64,000 nucleotides of DNA from CAWUKT01 sp963923035 (GCA_963923035.1 CAWUKT010000033.1:1-64000), one strand, 5' to 3'. Counted from the first letter of the stretch, positions 33,739 through 43,516 are shown. The notes: generated by a model from the sequence alone, not told the origin. Numbers and translations are program-made.

Positions 33739-33767
33739 CAAAAGTAATATCTGCATTCCCTTACGAA
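33739..33767 (-). promoter_or_regulatory. Candidate promoter for 33692 lipoprotein
   Basis: On the minus strand TACTTTTG (33746-33739) is an exact TAnnTTTG box. A TTCG (33767-33764) lies 17 bases upstream as a weak -33 box. Confidence 0.4.
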
Positions 33768-33877
33768 TGGACCTTTTCCCGAATCCTTCCCTTTTCCTAC
33801 CTACCAAACCGCCCCCACAGCCAATTTGAACGAGATACCGCCCGAAATCCTTCCTTTTTCCTCCTCCCAAAAAGAAT

Positions 33878-33912
33878 AAAAAAACTCCGGAGACCGCATC
33901 GGATCCCCGGAG
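33878..33912 (-). terminator. Terminator after type IX-secreted protein
   Basis: CTCCGGAGA (33885-33893) pairs with TCCCCGGAG (33904-33912), nine pairs with one G-U. On the minus strand seven T follow (33884-33878). Confidence 0.85.
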
Positions 33913-33954
33913 CCCAAGGTCACGTCACTGCTGCGTGACCCATCACCAAAACTC

Positions 33955-36900
33955 TTATTGCTGGATTACAATGCGCTGGGTACCCAGCGTTTGGCCATTG
34001 CTCCGGACCACCAACAGGTAGGTTCCGGCAGCCAGGGAAGCAGTTTCCAACGTGGTGGTCAGATCGGTATTGATTTGCTCCGAGACCAACTTCCGTCCGA
34101 TCAGGTCCACCACAGCAACCTCGACCGTAGCCGGGAAGCCTTCGCCAAATTTCAGGTTGAAATGGCCTTGGGAAGGATTCGGATAGACTTCGAAAGCACC
34201 CGCCTGGAAACCAGCCGGCACCTCCACCTTGCGGGGAGCAGCACCTTCGTCCAGTTGCATGAAGGCCACCGGCTCGTCCATCTCGGGCTCAGGAGAGCCA
34301 CCAGTCAGGTCCGTTGCGAAGCGCGCCGCCAATTGGCTGTACAGGTCGCCCGTGTTCAGATCGGCCAGTTCGCTCTGGAAATCAGCGCTCAGGCCATCGT
34401 AGCCCATGAGGAGGTCCGTGACCATGCGGTGCTCCAGCAGGTCCAGCTCGTCTTGCAAGCGGCGGAGACGGCCGTCGAAGTGAAGTTGGTCCGCTCCGGA
34501 GAGACGCGGATCGCTGAGGGTCTCTTCCAGCGAGGCAATCTCGATCTGGAGGGCCATCCGCCGTTCAGCGGATTCTCTTCCGTCGCCCACGCAACGGGAA
34601 CGGCACATACCCGCTTCCGCGACGGCGAAGTTGCCGGTGTAGCTGGAAATGACCGGCTGGACCCAGTTGAGGGAATAGGAGTCAACGAAGTAGTGCGACG
34701 TGTTCAGGCCTGTGTACTGGAGCGGCTGAATCGGAAGCCCGGAAACCCGGATGTCGTGGGTATCGGCGAGGGGCTCACCGTGACGCGAGAAGCGGTTGCG
34801 GGCGGATCCAGCCACGGCTTCGGCCATGGAACTGTGACCAATGGGGAAGCCCTGGAAGAAGTCGATTCGACCGTTGACCACCGTCAGGTCGGCCAGCTCG
34901 ATCTGGTCGTAGAAATCGTTGCAGGTCCAGGTCAGACCGGACATCTGGAACGGATTCGTGTTCTGGTTGTTGCCGGCGTTGATCTCGATGGCGTTGTTGC
35001 CTTCGGACTGGCCGCCGATGTGCAGGTCGTTGAATGCGTTCAGGTAGATGTCGTTGTTCAGGATATCGGAATTGTTGACCACGATTCCGTAGGACAGGCT
35101 GCCCACGGGGCTGCCGAGACCGGAAATCACGTTTTCCTCGACCGTAAAAATCTTGGAACTGTACAGGGCAATTCCCGCCGTCTGGTATTCCGCCTGGCGC
35201 ACCTTGAAAGTATTCTGAGTGATCTTCTCGCGGTCCGTCAGGTGGGTATAAATGCCGTATTCGCAGTTTTCGAAGTCGCTGCGGGTCACGACGTAGGAGA
35301 AGTCCTCGTTGTTGTAGGTCCGCACGCCAAAGCGCAGGTTTTCGAAGGAACAACGGACGGCGTCGGGGCAATAGTCGCACTCACTGACGGCGTAGGAGCA
35401 CTGGGGCTGGACGTAGAACTGAGAGTCGTAGCCAAATATGCCGGTTCCGAGTTGGGTGTAGTCAAATGCGCTGGGCGTCACGTTGAGGAAGGAGGATCCA
35501 AGGACAAAAATCCCTTTGACCCCGCGGAAGTAGACGTGCTCCTTGGGGAGGTAATTGCCGCGGAGGGCGCCGTCCCAGGAGAAGGTGCTCCGGTCGATCT
35601 GGCTGAGGTTGTTGGCGCCGGTGCCGTCCAGGTAAGGCAGGAAGTACATGCCGCGCTGGTTGCCGAAGAAGGTGGCTCCGGTGGCCCGGACGATTCCTCC
35701 CGTGCGGGCGTAATCGAAGCTCCAGGGCTGGGGCGTCACAATCGGCGGGCAATTGCCGTTGGGGGTGGTGGTGGCATTCCGTTTGCCGACCAGGACACCG
35801 ATCTGGGCATGCTCGATCCGGGATTCGGGGTTCAGGAACAAGCTGCCCTGGTTGCTGAGGGACAAGGCTCCCTGGCCCCACTGCGTATTGCCCCAGACTT
35901 CCACACCCAACCACAATTCATCCTCGGTGCAGCGGTCGTCTACGGACAAGGTCGTATTGTTCAGGGTCAGGCGGCCACCGGGAATGGTGCCGTTGCCATT
36001 TTCGACGATCAGACGGGCGTCCGGCGCAAAGTAGAGATTCATGTCGTTGATGGTCACGCTGACACCCGCGGGGATGCGCAGTTCTTTCTGAACGTAAATA
36101 TTCGGGCTAACTGCCGGCTGGAGCGGATTCTGGCCGCCGTTCTGGACCACGTTGGGGGACCAGGTACCGGAGCTGGCCACATAGCTTTCCGCTTCAAAGA
36201 CATTGTTGGCGATGCAGCATTCCACGGTGGAGGTGAAGGTCGGGTTCAGGTCCATGCCGTCGATCTGGTCGGGGAGCATGTACATTTCGAGGAAAGGCCC
36301 CTGGAAAGAGGCACCTTCGTAGTTCGGCGCGTAGTTGAAGCCCCACATCAGGGACAGGTCCGAGGGATTGGCCGTGGTGGCGTTGGGGAGGCGGTAAAGT
36401 CCGTTCTGGTTGGCGATGATCAGGGTATCGCCACCCTTGAGTTCCAGCATGGAGGAACGCACGTCAATATTGCTGTTGATGGCAAAGTTTTGGAGGGCCA
36501 CGGGAGTGGTTCCAAAATCATAGTATTCCATCTGGTTGGGCTCGAGTACATTGGTGGTATGGGTCACGTAGATCCGGTCCCCATTTTCCGAAAACTCAAT
36601 GCCCTTGGCCACCGCGGAATAGTTCACGGATCCGGAAACATAGTACTGCATGGGAAAATCGATACGGGTTCCGTTGATCGGGTCAGCGTTGGCGTCGAGG
36701 TCCATGACCATGATGTTCTGGTAGGCATTGTTGGTAGTAGCGGGATTGACGCGGTAAGGCACTGCAATGCGAAAGCCGCCTCCGGGGAGGCTGACCAGTT
36801 CCATTTCGGAACGGATGGAGAAGGTATTGCCCCAGTTGTTGCCGAAGGAGATGATTTCGCCTTCGGAGGTGATTCCGTTGCCGTCGATGCGAAATCGAAA

Positions 36901-37602
36901 CACGCCGTACTGGCTGGAGATGAAGACCCAGTGAAAGCCGCCGGGCTGCAATTCGGAAGCAGCGAGAAAGCAATTGGACTTCTTGGTGTCGTCGTTGGCG
37001 CCGTTGATGATGTAATCCGTCTCCACACAGTCAATTTCGAGGGCGTAGTCCGTCGCGCCGGAGCCCGGGCAGGTCTGGAGGACCAGCGCACCGTAAAACC
37101 CGCAGTCTTCGCAGACATTATTGTTGGGCAGACTCATGTCCAGCAGATATACATAGGGAAATTTTGTGTAGTCCGGGTAGCCTTGCTTTACGACGGTAAT
37201 GATATAATACCGGTTGCAGTTCGCGGGATCGGGTACGATCACCACTTCGGAGGCACCCGTCGCGATGCCCCCGTTTGCAATGAGGGCATCGATGTAATGG
37301 CCGTTGCCATCGTACACGATGCCATCCACGATAAAAAACTCAATCTCGCCCTGCGGATTGAGGATCATATTGGAGGCGTATTCGGCGGCCTGGCCGTCAT
37401 ACCCGTCCACGTAGCTGGCGGAGGTATTGGGCGTGACGCCCGCATCGCAGAGGGTGGCCGGGACCGGGAGGTTGGGGACGCCGAAGCTGTTGTTCGGGAG
37501 GTAATGGAAATAGGTTCCGGGAGTCGTCCAGCCGGTATTCTGGCCGGACACGGAGAGGCTGAGGAGGACCATCAGCCAGGGGAGGAGAAATAGTTTTCTC
37601 AT
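33955..37602 (-). CDS. Large type IX-secreted beta-helix protein
   Basis: A 1215-residue secreted protein. A signal peptide ends at about VSGQ (20). Residues 25-560 are beta-rich, propeller-like. Residues 600-1020 look like a right-handed parallel beta-helix (short strands with repeated Asn/Gly turns, e.g. IPGGRLTLNNTTLSVDD, NLRFGVRTYNNEDFSYVV). A helical segment (about 1050-1115) has SLEETLSDPRLSG. The end is a type A type-IX sorting domain (EVYPNPSQGHFNLKFGEG to RIVIQQ). Such proteins are often surface adhesins or polysaccharide-binding. The start is ATG 37602, where the signal peptide begins; the frame extends upstream only as low-complexity sequence. Confidence 0.85.
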   Translation of the reverse strand: MRKLFLLPWLMVLLSLSVSGQNTGWTTPGTYFHYLPNNSFGVPNLPVPATLCDAGVTPNTSASYVDGYDGQAAEYASNMILNPQGEIEFFIVDGIVYDGNGHYIDALIANGGIATGASEVVIVPDPANCNRYYIITVVKQGYPDYTKFPYVYLLDMSLPNNNVCEDCGFYGALVLQTCPGSGATDYALEIDCVETDYIINGANDDTKKSNCFLAASELQPGGFHWVFISSQYGVFRFRIDGNGITSEGEIISFGNNWGNTFSIRSEMELVSLPGGGFRIAVPYRVNPATTNNAYQNIMVMDLDANADPINGTRIDFPMQYYVSGSVNYSAVAKGIEFSENGDRIYVTHTTNVLEPNQMEYYDFGTTPVALQNFAINSNIDVRSSMLELKGGDTLIIANQNGLYRLPNATTANPSDLSLMWGFNYAPNYEGASFQGPFLEMYMLPDQIDGMDLNPTFTSTVECCIANNVFEAESYVASSGTWSPNVVQNGGQNPLQPAVSPNIYVQKELRIPAGVSVTINDMNLYFAPDARLIVENGNGTIPGGRLTLNNTTLSVDDRCTEDELWLGVEVWGNTQWGQGALSLSNQGSLFLNPESRIEHAQIGVLVGKRNATTTPNGNCPPIVTPQPWSFDYARTGGIVRATGATFFGNQRGMYFLPYLDGTGANNLSQIDRSTFSWDGALRGNYLPKEHVYFRGVKGIFVLGSSFLNVTPSAFDYTQLGTGIFGYDSQFYVQPQCSYAVSECDYCPDAVRCSFENLRFGVRTYNNEDFSYVVTRSDFENCEYGIYTHLTDREKITQNTFKVRQAEYQTAGIALYSSKIFTVEENVISGLGSPVGSLSYGIVVNNSDILNNDIYLNAFNDLHIGGQSEGNNAIEINAGNNQNTNPFQMSGLTWTCNDFYDQIELADLTVVNGRIDFFQGFPIGHSSMAEAVAGSARNRFSRHGEPLADTHDIRVSGLPIQPLQYTGLNTSHYFVDSYSLNWVQPVISSYTGNFAVAEAGMCRSRCVGDGRESAERRMALQIEIASLEETLSDPRLSGADQLHFDGRLRRLQDELDLLEHRMVTDLLMGYDGLSADFQSELADLNTGDLYSQLAARFATDLTGGSPEPEMDEPVAFMQLDEGAAPRKVEVPAGFQAGAFEVYPNPSQGHFNLKFGEGFPATVEVAVVDLIGRKLVSEQINTDLTTTLETASLAAGTYLLVVRSNGQTLGTQRIVIQQ

Positions 37603-38002
37603 AACGCTATTTGGGTTGGTGAATGGATTAAGTTTATGGCAGCAAGGTGCTCCTGCCATTCCATTCTCCTGCGGACACCATTTCCAATCCTTCTCTTCCC
37701 CTTCCCTCCCCCCTACGGCCCCGATCGTCCCAACAGGCCATTTTACCGCCGGACAGTTTTCCAAAACCTTCCCCAATTGCGTCCCCGGATTTTTTGATTC
37801 TTCCCCCATTTTTCTTCCATTCCCCCTGCTTCCTCCGCCTAGCATCTCACCCACCGCTCCAACTAACCGCTCCAGCGCCCTCGAGAGACGACACCTTACT
37901 CCTTTTCCCATTCATTTTCCAAGACCCGTAACCTCCTGAATGACAAGCATCCAATCCACTCAAGTTCAAGCATCGAAAAAAACACCCCGAATGCAGACCG
38001 AC
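37603..38002. other. Gene-free pyrimidine-rich stretch
   Basis: The plus strand here is C/T-rich with no start, domain or repeat I can support. It contains the upstream region of the minus-strand secreted-protein gene and leads to the promoter at 38003. Confidence 0.5.
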
Positions 38003-38033
38003 ATTTTGTATCCGTATCCTTTTTCTTAACTTT
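38003..38033 (+). promoter_or_regulatory. Candidate promoter for coiled-coil/zapA operon
   Basis: TTTTG (38003-38007), an 18-base spacer and TAACTTTA (38026-38033) match the Bacteroidota form with one mismatch in the -7 box. The start codon is 23 bases downstream. Confidence 0.4.
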
Positions 38034-38055
38034 ACTCAAAATAAACTCCTATCAA

Positions 38056-38358
38056 GTGAAAGAACTGCTGGCCCAGTTACAAGATCTCGGCGACAAAGCT
38101 GAATACCTCAGCCAGCGGACCTCTGATTTGGTGGATGAAAATCGTTCTTTGAAGGCCAAAGTTGCCGGACTGGAAAAGGATTTGGAGGAGAAACAAGCCG
38201 CGTACCAACTGCTTTCTGAGCAGCACGACATCCTAAAATTGGCGCGGAGTGTGAAAGATGGGAATGGTCCGGACAATGAACAGGCCGAAGAGCTTAAAAA
38301 GAAAATCAACGACTACATCAGGGAGATCGATCAGTGTCTGAGACTGATTGGTAACTGA
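38056..38358 (+). CDS. Small coiled-coil protein upstream of zapA
   Basis: A 100-residue protein, nearly all coiled coil (LGDKAEYLSQRTSDLVDENRS onwards, with heptad Leu/Val). It resembles the short coiled-coil proteins that commonly precede zapA and may act in division or chromosome organisation as ZapB does; sequence identity to ZapB is not claimed. The start is GTG 38056. zapA follows after 31 bases. Confidence 0.65.
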   Translation: MKELLAQLQDLGDKAEYLSQRTSDLVDENRSLKAKVAGLEKDLEEKQAAYQLLSEQHDILKLARSVKDGNGPDNEQAEELKKKINDYIREIDQCLRLIGN

Positions 38359-38389
38359 GTCGGGATGCTCTGGAAGTGAAGATAGTTTA

Positions 38390-38707
38390 GTGGAAAAATA
38401 TTCAATCAAAGTAAATATAATGAACCGCCCTTATCCCTTGTTGGTAAGGTCAGATGAGGAGGAATCTGTGCGGAAGGCGGCGAAGATGATCAACGAGCGG
38501 ATCAAACAATACAAGGAGCAGTTCAGCGTACAGGACGAGTTGGATTTGGTGATTATGTGTTGCCTGGAACTGGCGACGGACAATATCAATCAGTCGGGAC
38601 GGTTTCAAGACGGGACCAGTAAGGCTGCTGCAGCCTTGCAACGAATCGACGACGCCGTCAACAACTCAATACTAAACGTGGAGGAAGTCCCGCCCTCAGG
38701 CGCTTGA
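38390..38707 (+). CDS. zapA: Cell division protein ZapA
   Basis: A 105-residue ZapA, which bundles FtsZ filaments at the division site. It starts with EKYSIKVNIMNRPYPLLV, the strand of the ZapA head domain, followed by the helix KMINERIKQYKEQF and the coiled coil. I use GTG 38390, which gives the usual N-terminus; TTG 38348 would add an unlikely leader and a later ATG (38420) would cut the head. It is followed by rny after 78 bases, an order common in Bacteroidota. Confidence 0.82.
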   Translation: MEKYSIKVNIMNRPYPLLVRSDEEESVRKAAKMINERIKQYKEQFSVQDELDLVIMCCLELATDNINQSGRFQDGTSKAAAALQRIDDAVNNSILNVEEVPPSGA

Positions 38708-38785
38708 TTTCCCCTTTTCCCTATCCCTTCCCTTCGACCCGCATTCTCCCCGGTCGTTCTACTTATTCTATTTAGTTATACAACT

Positions 38786-40339
38786 ATGGAAATAGCAATT
38801 GGAGCGGTGATCGGATTGGCCATCGGCTTTGGAGTCGCAGCGGTCATTTTCCGAAAAAACACCCAAACCAAGATCGAGGAAGCTGAACGGCAGGCCAAGG
38901 GCCTACTCCAGGAAGCAGAAAAGAAAGCTGACAAAATCCACAAAGATCGCGTGCAGCGCGCCCGCGACAAGAACCAGGAACTCCGGAAGAAGTTCGAAGA
39001 AGATACCAAGAAGCGCACCCAAAAGCTGGAGGCGTCTGAGAACCGCGTCCGCCAAAAGGAAGCGACCCTGAATCAGAAATACGAATCGGTCAAGAAGGAT
39101 CAATCCCGGTTGGACAAGAAGCGGGAAAATTTGGACAGCCGTTTGCAGGTGTTGGGACAAAAGGAAGGGGAGCTGGAAAAATTGATCTCGCGGGAGGTGA
39201 CGGAATTGGAAAAAATCGCCAATCTCTCCGCCGATGATGCCCGTGAGAAGCTGATGGAAAAGCTCAAGGACGAGGCCAAGACCATGGCTTCCGCCCAAAT
39301 GAAGCAGATCGTCGAGGAGGCCAAGCTGACGGCCACCAAAGACGCAAAAAAGATCATTATCCAGACGATTCAGCGGACCGCCGCTGAACACGCCATTGAA
39401 AATACGGTATCCGTTTTCCACCTGGAAAACGACGACATCAAGGGCCGCATCATCGGCCGCGAAGGCCGGAACATCCGCGCCCTCGAAGCCGCCACCGGCG
39501 TCGAAATCATCGTGGACGATACTCCTGAGGCCATTATCCTCTCCGGGTTTGACCCGGTCCGCCGGGAAATTGCCCGCCTGTCCCTCCAAAAGCTGGTCTC
39601 CGACGGCCGGATCCACCCTGCCCGCATCGAGGAAGTGGTGAAAAAGGTCACCAAGCAGATCACGGAAGAGATCATCGAAACCGGCGAACGAACGGTGATT
39701 GACCTGGGTATCCACGGTCTCCACCCGGAACTGATCAAGATGGTCGGCCGGATGAAGTACCGTTCCAGCTACGGCCAGAACCTGCTCCAGCACAGCCGGG
39801 AAGTCGCCAACCTGTGTGCGACGATGGCCAGCGAGCTCGGCCTGAACTCCAAGAAGGCGAAGCGCGCGGGACTGCTCCACGACATCGGCAAAGTGCCGGA
39901 GGACAATCCGGAAGTGCCGCACGCCATCCTTGGGATGCAGTTGGCGCAGAAATTCGGCGAGGCCGCCGACGTCTGCAATGCCATCGGTGCCCACCACGAC
40001 GAAATCGAGATGACCAGTTCCATCTCGCCCATTATCCAGGCCTGTGACGCCATCAGTGGCTCCCGGCCGGGTGCCCGCCGCGAAATCGTCGAGGGCTATA
40101 TCCAGCGTCTGAAGGACCTGGAAAACCTCGCCTTTGGTTTCCCGGGCGTGACCAAGAGCTACGCCATCCAGGCGGGCCGCGAGCTCCGCGTGATCGTGGA
40201 GAGCGAAAAGGTGAGCGACGAACAGGCCGATATGCTGGCGTTCCAGATTTCGGATAAGATCATGAAGGAAATGCAGTATCCGGGCCAGATCAAGGTCACG
40301 GTGATCCGCGAGAAGCGGGCGATTGCCTACGCGAAATAG
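38786..40339 (+). CDS. rny: Ribonuclease Y
   Basis: A membrane-anchored endoribonuclease that starts mRNA decay. The 517-residue protein has an N-terminal TM helix (about 4-24), a long coiled coil (25-190), a KH domain (GRIIGREGRNIRALE, about 215-280), and an HD domain with the metal motif LLHDIGKVPEDN (about 370), as expected. The length matches the family. The start is ATG 38786. A terminator follows at 40361. Confidence 0.96.
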   Translation: MEIAIGAVIGLAIGFGVAAVIFRKNTQTKIEEAERQAKGLLQEAEKKADKIHKDRVQRARDKNQELRKKFEEDTKKRTQKLEASENRVRQKEATLNQKYESVKKDQSRLDKKRENLDSRLQVLGQKEGELEKLISREVTELEKIANLSADDAREKLMEKLKDEAKTMASAQMKQIVEEAKLTATKDAKKIIIQTIQRTAAEHAIENTVSVFHLENDDIKGRIIGREGRNIRALEAATGVEIIVDDTPEAIILSGFDPVRREIARLSLQKLVSDGRIHPARIEEVVKKVTKQITEEIIETGERTVIDLGIHGLHPELIKMVGRMKYRSSYGQNLLQHSREVANLCATMASELGLNSKKAKRAGLLHDIGKVPEDNPEVPHAILGMQLAQKFGEAADVCNAIGAHHDEIEMTSSISPIIQACDAISGSRPGARREIVEGYIQRLKDLENLAFGFPGVTKSYAIQAGRELRVIVESEKVSDEQADMLAFQISDKIMKEMQYPGQIKVTVIREKRAIAYAK

Positions 40340-40360
40340 GCATTGCTGCGCACGATACAG

Positions 40361-40389
40361 AAGGCTGCTCGTTTGGGGCAGCCTTTTTC
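40361..40389 (+). terminator. Terminator after rny
   Basis: AAGGCTGC (40361-40368) pairs with GCAGCCTT (40378-40385), with T residues to 40389. Confidence 0.88.
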
Positions 40390-40471
40390 TTTATCTTTTC
40401 CGGGAACACTCTCTCTTATGGCCGCTACCTTTCATTTTGCACCTCCAAAAAGTGGATTGGGAATCGGATCT

Positions 40472-41515
40472 ATGATTCGGTCGATCTTCGCATTTAGCTG
40501 GAAGTGGATCGGTAGATTTCGGCCTTTTGCGCTGCCACTGGGGTTCCCTAGGGTTGTTTCCTTGTGCATTTTCGTCGTGGCCTTCTCGAGTGGATCGCTG
40601 CAAGCCCGCCCAATGGTGGATGGCCCATCAATTACCGGCCCGGGCGATCCTGACAGCCTGAGCATCCACCCCGTCCATTCCCGCACGGTCAATGGCCTCG
40701 ACTATTACTTCATCGAAGCGGGAAGCGGCCCGACCATTTTCCTCCTCCACGGGTTCCCGGACATGGCGAATACCTGGGATGAGACCATTTCGGAACTCTC
40801 CCAAGACTACCATGTCGTAGCCCCCTTTCTCAGGGGCTATTATCCGACGGGGATGCCTGAAGACGGGAATTATTCGGTGAAGGCCATTGCGGGGGACATC
40901 GTGGCCCTGGCGGAGGCCCTGGAGGTCGACACCTATACCGTGATCGGACAGGATTGGGGCGCTTCCATTACCTATTCCGTCGCCCTCCTGGCTCCCACCA
41001 AGGTGGACCGGGTGATCACCATTGCCATTCCTCCGCCTCCCTGCTTCAAGCTGACGCCCCAAATTGCCTGGTTTGGTCGGCACTTTCTGCTATTTCGGAA
41101 CAAGGGGTATGCGCTGCGGTATACCCGGAAGCAAGATTTCCGGTACATCGACCGCCTCTATCGGCGGTGGTCGCCCGATTATGCGGACTACCAACAGTCC
41201 AGTGCGGCGATCAAGGCCACTTTCAAGTACCCCGGTCGCCTGGAAGCGGCCCTGGGCTATTACTGGTCCTTCTTTGAGGACCGGGACAAGCCAGATCTGA
41301 AGGACTTTTATGCGCAAACCCCACCGGTGCCGGTACTGTTTTTGGGGGGTGCCAATGACAATGGCGTCGATCCAAAGGCCGTTGCCTGTATCCAGGATTC
41401 GCTTCCTCAGGGATCGAAGGGAATTGTCTTTGAGCACGCCGGGCATTTTCTCCACCGGGAAATCCCCGAACAGTTCCTCGCCGAGGTGAAGGCCTTTCTC
41501 GCCCAGGATTTCTGA
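40472..41515 (+). CDS. Alpha/beta hydrolase, epoxide-hydrolase/dehalogenase-like
   Basis: A 347-residue exported alpha/beta hydrolase. A long signal sequence ends near LQA (45). HGFPD is the oxyanion region, GQDWGAS (about 180) carries an Asp nucleophile instead of Ser, and HAGHF (about 325) gives the catalytic His. An Asp nucleophile with this context marks the soluble epoxide hydrolase/haloalkane dehalogenase group. The substrate is unknown. I choose ATG 40472 (GGA just upstream); ATG 40418 is an alternative that would lengthen the N-terminus by 18 residues. Confidence 0.8.
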   Translation: MIRSIFAFSWKWIGRFRPFALPLGFPRVVSLCIFVVAFSSGSLQARPMVDGPSITGPGDPDSLSIHPVHSRTVNGLDYYFIEAGSGPTIFLLHGFPDMANTWDETISELSQDYHVVAPFLRGYYPTGMPEDGNYSVKAIAGDIVALAEALEVDTYTVIGQDWGASITYSVALLAPTKVDRVITIAIPPPPCFKLTPQIAWFGRHFLLFRNKGYALRYTRKQDFRYIDRLYRRWSPDYADYQQSSAAIKATFKYPGRLEAALGYYWSFFEDRDKPDLKDFYAQTPPVPVLFLGGANDNGVDPKAVACIQDSLPQGSKGIVFEHAGHFLHREIPEQFLAEVKAFLAQDF

Positions 41516-41639
41516 TCTTTGCCCTCTGTATTTTCCCCTCTGACTCCCATTTGCCCCCCTTTTATGGAATCCCCCTCCTTTTGACATCTCCTTAGTACTT
41601 CCCTCGTACCTCTCTTTTTTCAACAATCACTCCACCACC

Positions 41640-42857
41640 ATGGAAAAACAGAACTCTGAACAGAGGAAATCCCCTATGGGGTCTACTTGGGAAACTTCGG
41701 AGATGCCGACAATGGCGCCTCCCACCCAACGCCAAACTTCACCCACCGAATCCGAAACCGATGACCAGCAGGGCGACTCCCTTCGCACTGGCCTGGAAGA
41801 TTTGGGCGGCATGAACGTCTCGCAATTGCGCCAGGCTGTGCCGTTGCAGCTGTCCGGGAGTGGGAAGGATGCCGACAAGGAAATGGGAGCGGCGTTGCGG
41901 GGAGCGGAACAGGAGGAGGACCACGACTCGGACGATGATGATGCGGAGGAAACAGTGGTCGTCGAAGGGGTCACATTCACGGGCCCGGGCTCTTTGATTG
42001 ATGAGGTGAACAATATCATGGATTCCGACCGGGCGGATGGATTCCGGCAAACGATGCGTCGATTGGTACAGGCCGATCACCGCGCCATCACCCTCGAATA
42101 CACCTCGGGAAATCGCACCTTCACAATTGGAACAACCATTTCCCTTCAAGCTGAACCGCCGGAAAGCGAAGAAGAATCGGCGTTTTACCAACGGGCGATC
42201 GATTTCGAGGTTCGCAATATCATTCCCTCCCTGAGTAGCTTTCAGGGTTTGTTCGATGGGATTCTTGCTGCCGCCGAGGCTTCCGATGAAAAAAAGAATG
42301 GTCAGAATTCGGGCGCTGACTTCGGAAGTGTTGGGTCGGCTTTGGCGTCCTCTTCCGGAATAGGAGCGGTGGAGGTAGGCAGTGGAGATGGGCTCGGCTT
42401 GCTAGCCTCCCTGGCGCTACCCGCCCCGAGTTTCAACAAATCGGTCGCATCGAGTTCCAATGAAGAGAAGAAAGAGTCGGGCAGTGGGAAACAGGACCTG
42501 GCGAGTGCCCTGGCAGCACTTGCCTCCATGCCCGTAGCGCCCGTGGACCCACGGGTGGCCGCCCGACGGGCCATCCGCACGGAACTCGACGAGATGGCCA
42601 ACGCCCTCGAACAGTACCTCCAGGGCGACCAGACGTACAGCGCTTTCTTCACCGGCAATGTCCTCGACATTTCGTATTGGATGGACCAGCAGATGACCAG
42701 TGGCCACACGGCACTTTACGATCCCCTGGCCACGGTCGACAACGATAACTGGGCCGGCGATGCTATCCTGGACGTCATCAACGAGGTCACGATGCGGTAC
42801 GGACACAATGCGAATGGAGTCCGAATTCTGCGGGAAGAAGCGAACAAATTGCGGTAG
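41640..42857 (+). CDS. Acidic, partly disordered protein of unknown function
   Basis: A 405-residue protein I cannot place. Residues 1-100 are disordered and polar, with an acidic run (EEDHDSDDDDAEE, about 90-103). Residues 105-210 look folded (VEGVTFTGPGSLIDEVNNIM, LEYTSGNRTFTIGTTISLQ), a Ser/Gly/Ala-rich linker follows (215-300), and the last 100 residues are helical (RRAIRTELDEMANALEQYL). There is no signal peptide or TM helix. The VPLQLSGSG segment near residue 64 recalls the QL-containing linkers of DUF4157-type cargo proteins, and a DUF4157-like gene follows after 173 bases. A cargo or effector role is an inference. Confidence 0.6.
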   Translation: MEKQNSEQRKSPMGSTWETSEMPTMAPPTQRQTSPTESETDDQQGDSLRTGLEDLGGMNVSQLRQAVPLQLSGSGKDADKEMGAALRGAEQEEDHDSDDDDAEETVVVEGVTFTGPGSLIDEVNNIMDSDRADGFRQTMRRLVQADHRAITLEYTSGNRTFTIGTTISLQAEPPESEEESAFYQRAIDFEVRNIIPSLSSFQGLFDGILAAAEASDEKKNGQNSGADFGSVGSALASSSGIGAVEVGSGDGLGLLASLALPAPSFNKSVASSSNEEKKESGSGKQDLASALAALASMPVAPVDPRVAARRAIRTELDEMANALEQYLQGDQTYSAFFTGNVLDISYWMDQQMTSGHTALYDPLATVDNDNWAGDAILDVINEVTMRYGHNANGVRILREEANKLR

Positions 42858-42955
42858 ATTTCGAAAGAAAATTGGGCTGGAAAACGGCCGACTGGCCGTT
42901 TTCCACTGTCCACTGACGGATGTCCACCATTCACTACTTTATACGGATTTTATCC

Positions 42956-42986
42956 TTGGGACTCTCCTCCAAAATTTATATCTTCG
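42956..42986 (+). promoter_or_regulatory. Promoter for DUF4157-like gene
   Basis: TTG (42956-42958), a 20-base spacer and TATCTTCG (42979-42986) match TTG-N20-TAnnTTTG with one mismatch. The start codon is 44 bases downstream. Confidence 0.55.
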
Positions 42987-43030
42987 TATTAATTGTCATT
43001 CCATCTTAACACAACTGAAAACACAAAACG

Positions 43031-43516
43031 ATGCATCAGGAGCATATAACTCAACGGAAGGAAGGCGCTAGCTTAGACCAGCATCCCCTCCAGCGCTCTG
43101 CCTTCGAAAACACCAACACCTCGGCCGAAGAGCCCCCCTTTCAACTGAAAGCTGGTTCCGGCGGAACCATCCAGGCTTCCATGGAAGATACCCTCGGTAC
43201 CATTCAACAAAACGCCCAAGAAAAATTCGGCGTTGACGTAAGTGGTGTTCAATTCTCACAAGACAACAGTATCCGTGACTTCGGCGCCGTAGGTGCTTAC
43301 GAAGCTGGTGGTCCCGCTCAGCGTACCACTGCCGGTGGTTCTGTAACCATCGCCGACGGAAGTGCTGATACTGCTGCTCACGAATATGGCCACGCCATCC
43401 GTGCTGCTCAGGGTTATACCCCCACTGCTGACACCAATGTCAATGGCCAGGCAGTTGACTCCAACCCCTCCGAAGAAGCTGCTGCTGATAACATCGGCAA
43501 GGAACTTCTCGCCTGA
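43031..43516 (+). CDS. Minimal DUF4157-like zincin
   Basis: A 161-residue protein with no signal peptide. Residues 33-48 (EEPPFQLKAGSGGTIQ) and 55-90 (LGTIQQNAQEKFGVDVSGVQFSQDN) follow the DUF4157 pattern. The zinc motif HEYGH is at 117-121, and SEEAAADNIG (147-156) offers a third Glu ligand. In larger proteins DUF4157 is found in cargo of extracellular contractile injection systems; here it is nearly the whole protein. Codon use is unlike neighbours, with many GCT, GGT and CGT codons, as in highly expressed genes. Its own promoter and a very strong terminator suggest an abundant monocistronic product. Confidence 0.72.
   Translation: MHQEHITQRKEGASLDQHPLQRSAFENTNTSAEEPPFQLKAGSGGTIQASMEDTLGTIQQNAQEKFGVDVSGVQFSQDNSIRDFGAVGAYEAGGPAQRTTAGGSVTIADGSADTAAHEYGHAIRAAQGYTPTADTNVNGQAVDSNPSEEAAADNIGKELLA

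Noticed and set aside
33958..37593. Open frame of 1211 codons on the plus strand opposite the large type IX-secreted gene
   Set aside because: It mirrors the real gene in an antisense frame of GC-rich sequence, has no start context, signal or domain, and its translation is low-complexity (Val/Gly/His/Asp-rich), as expected of a shadow.
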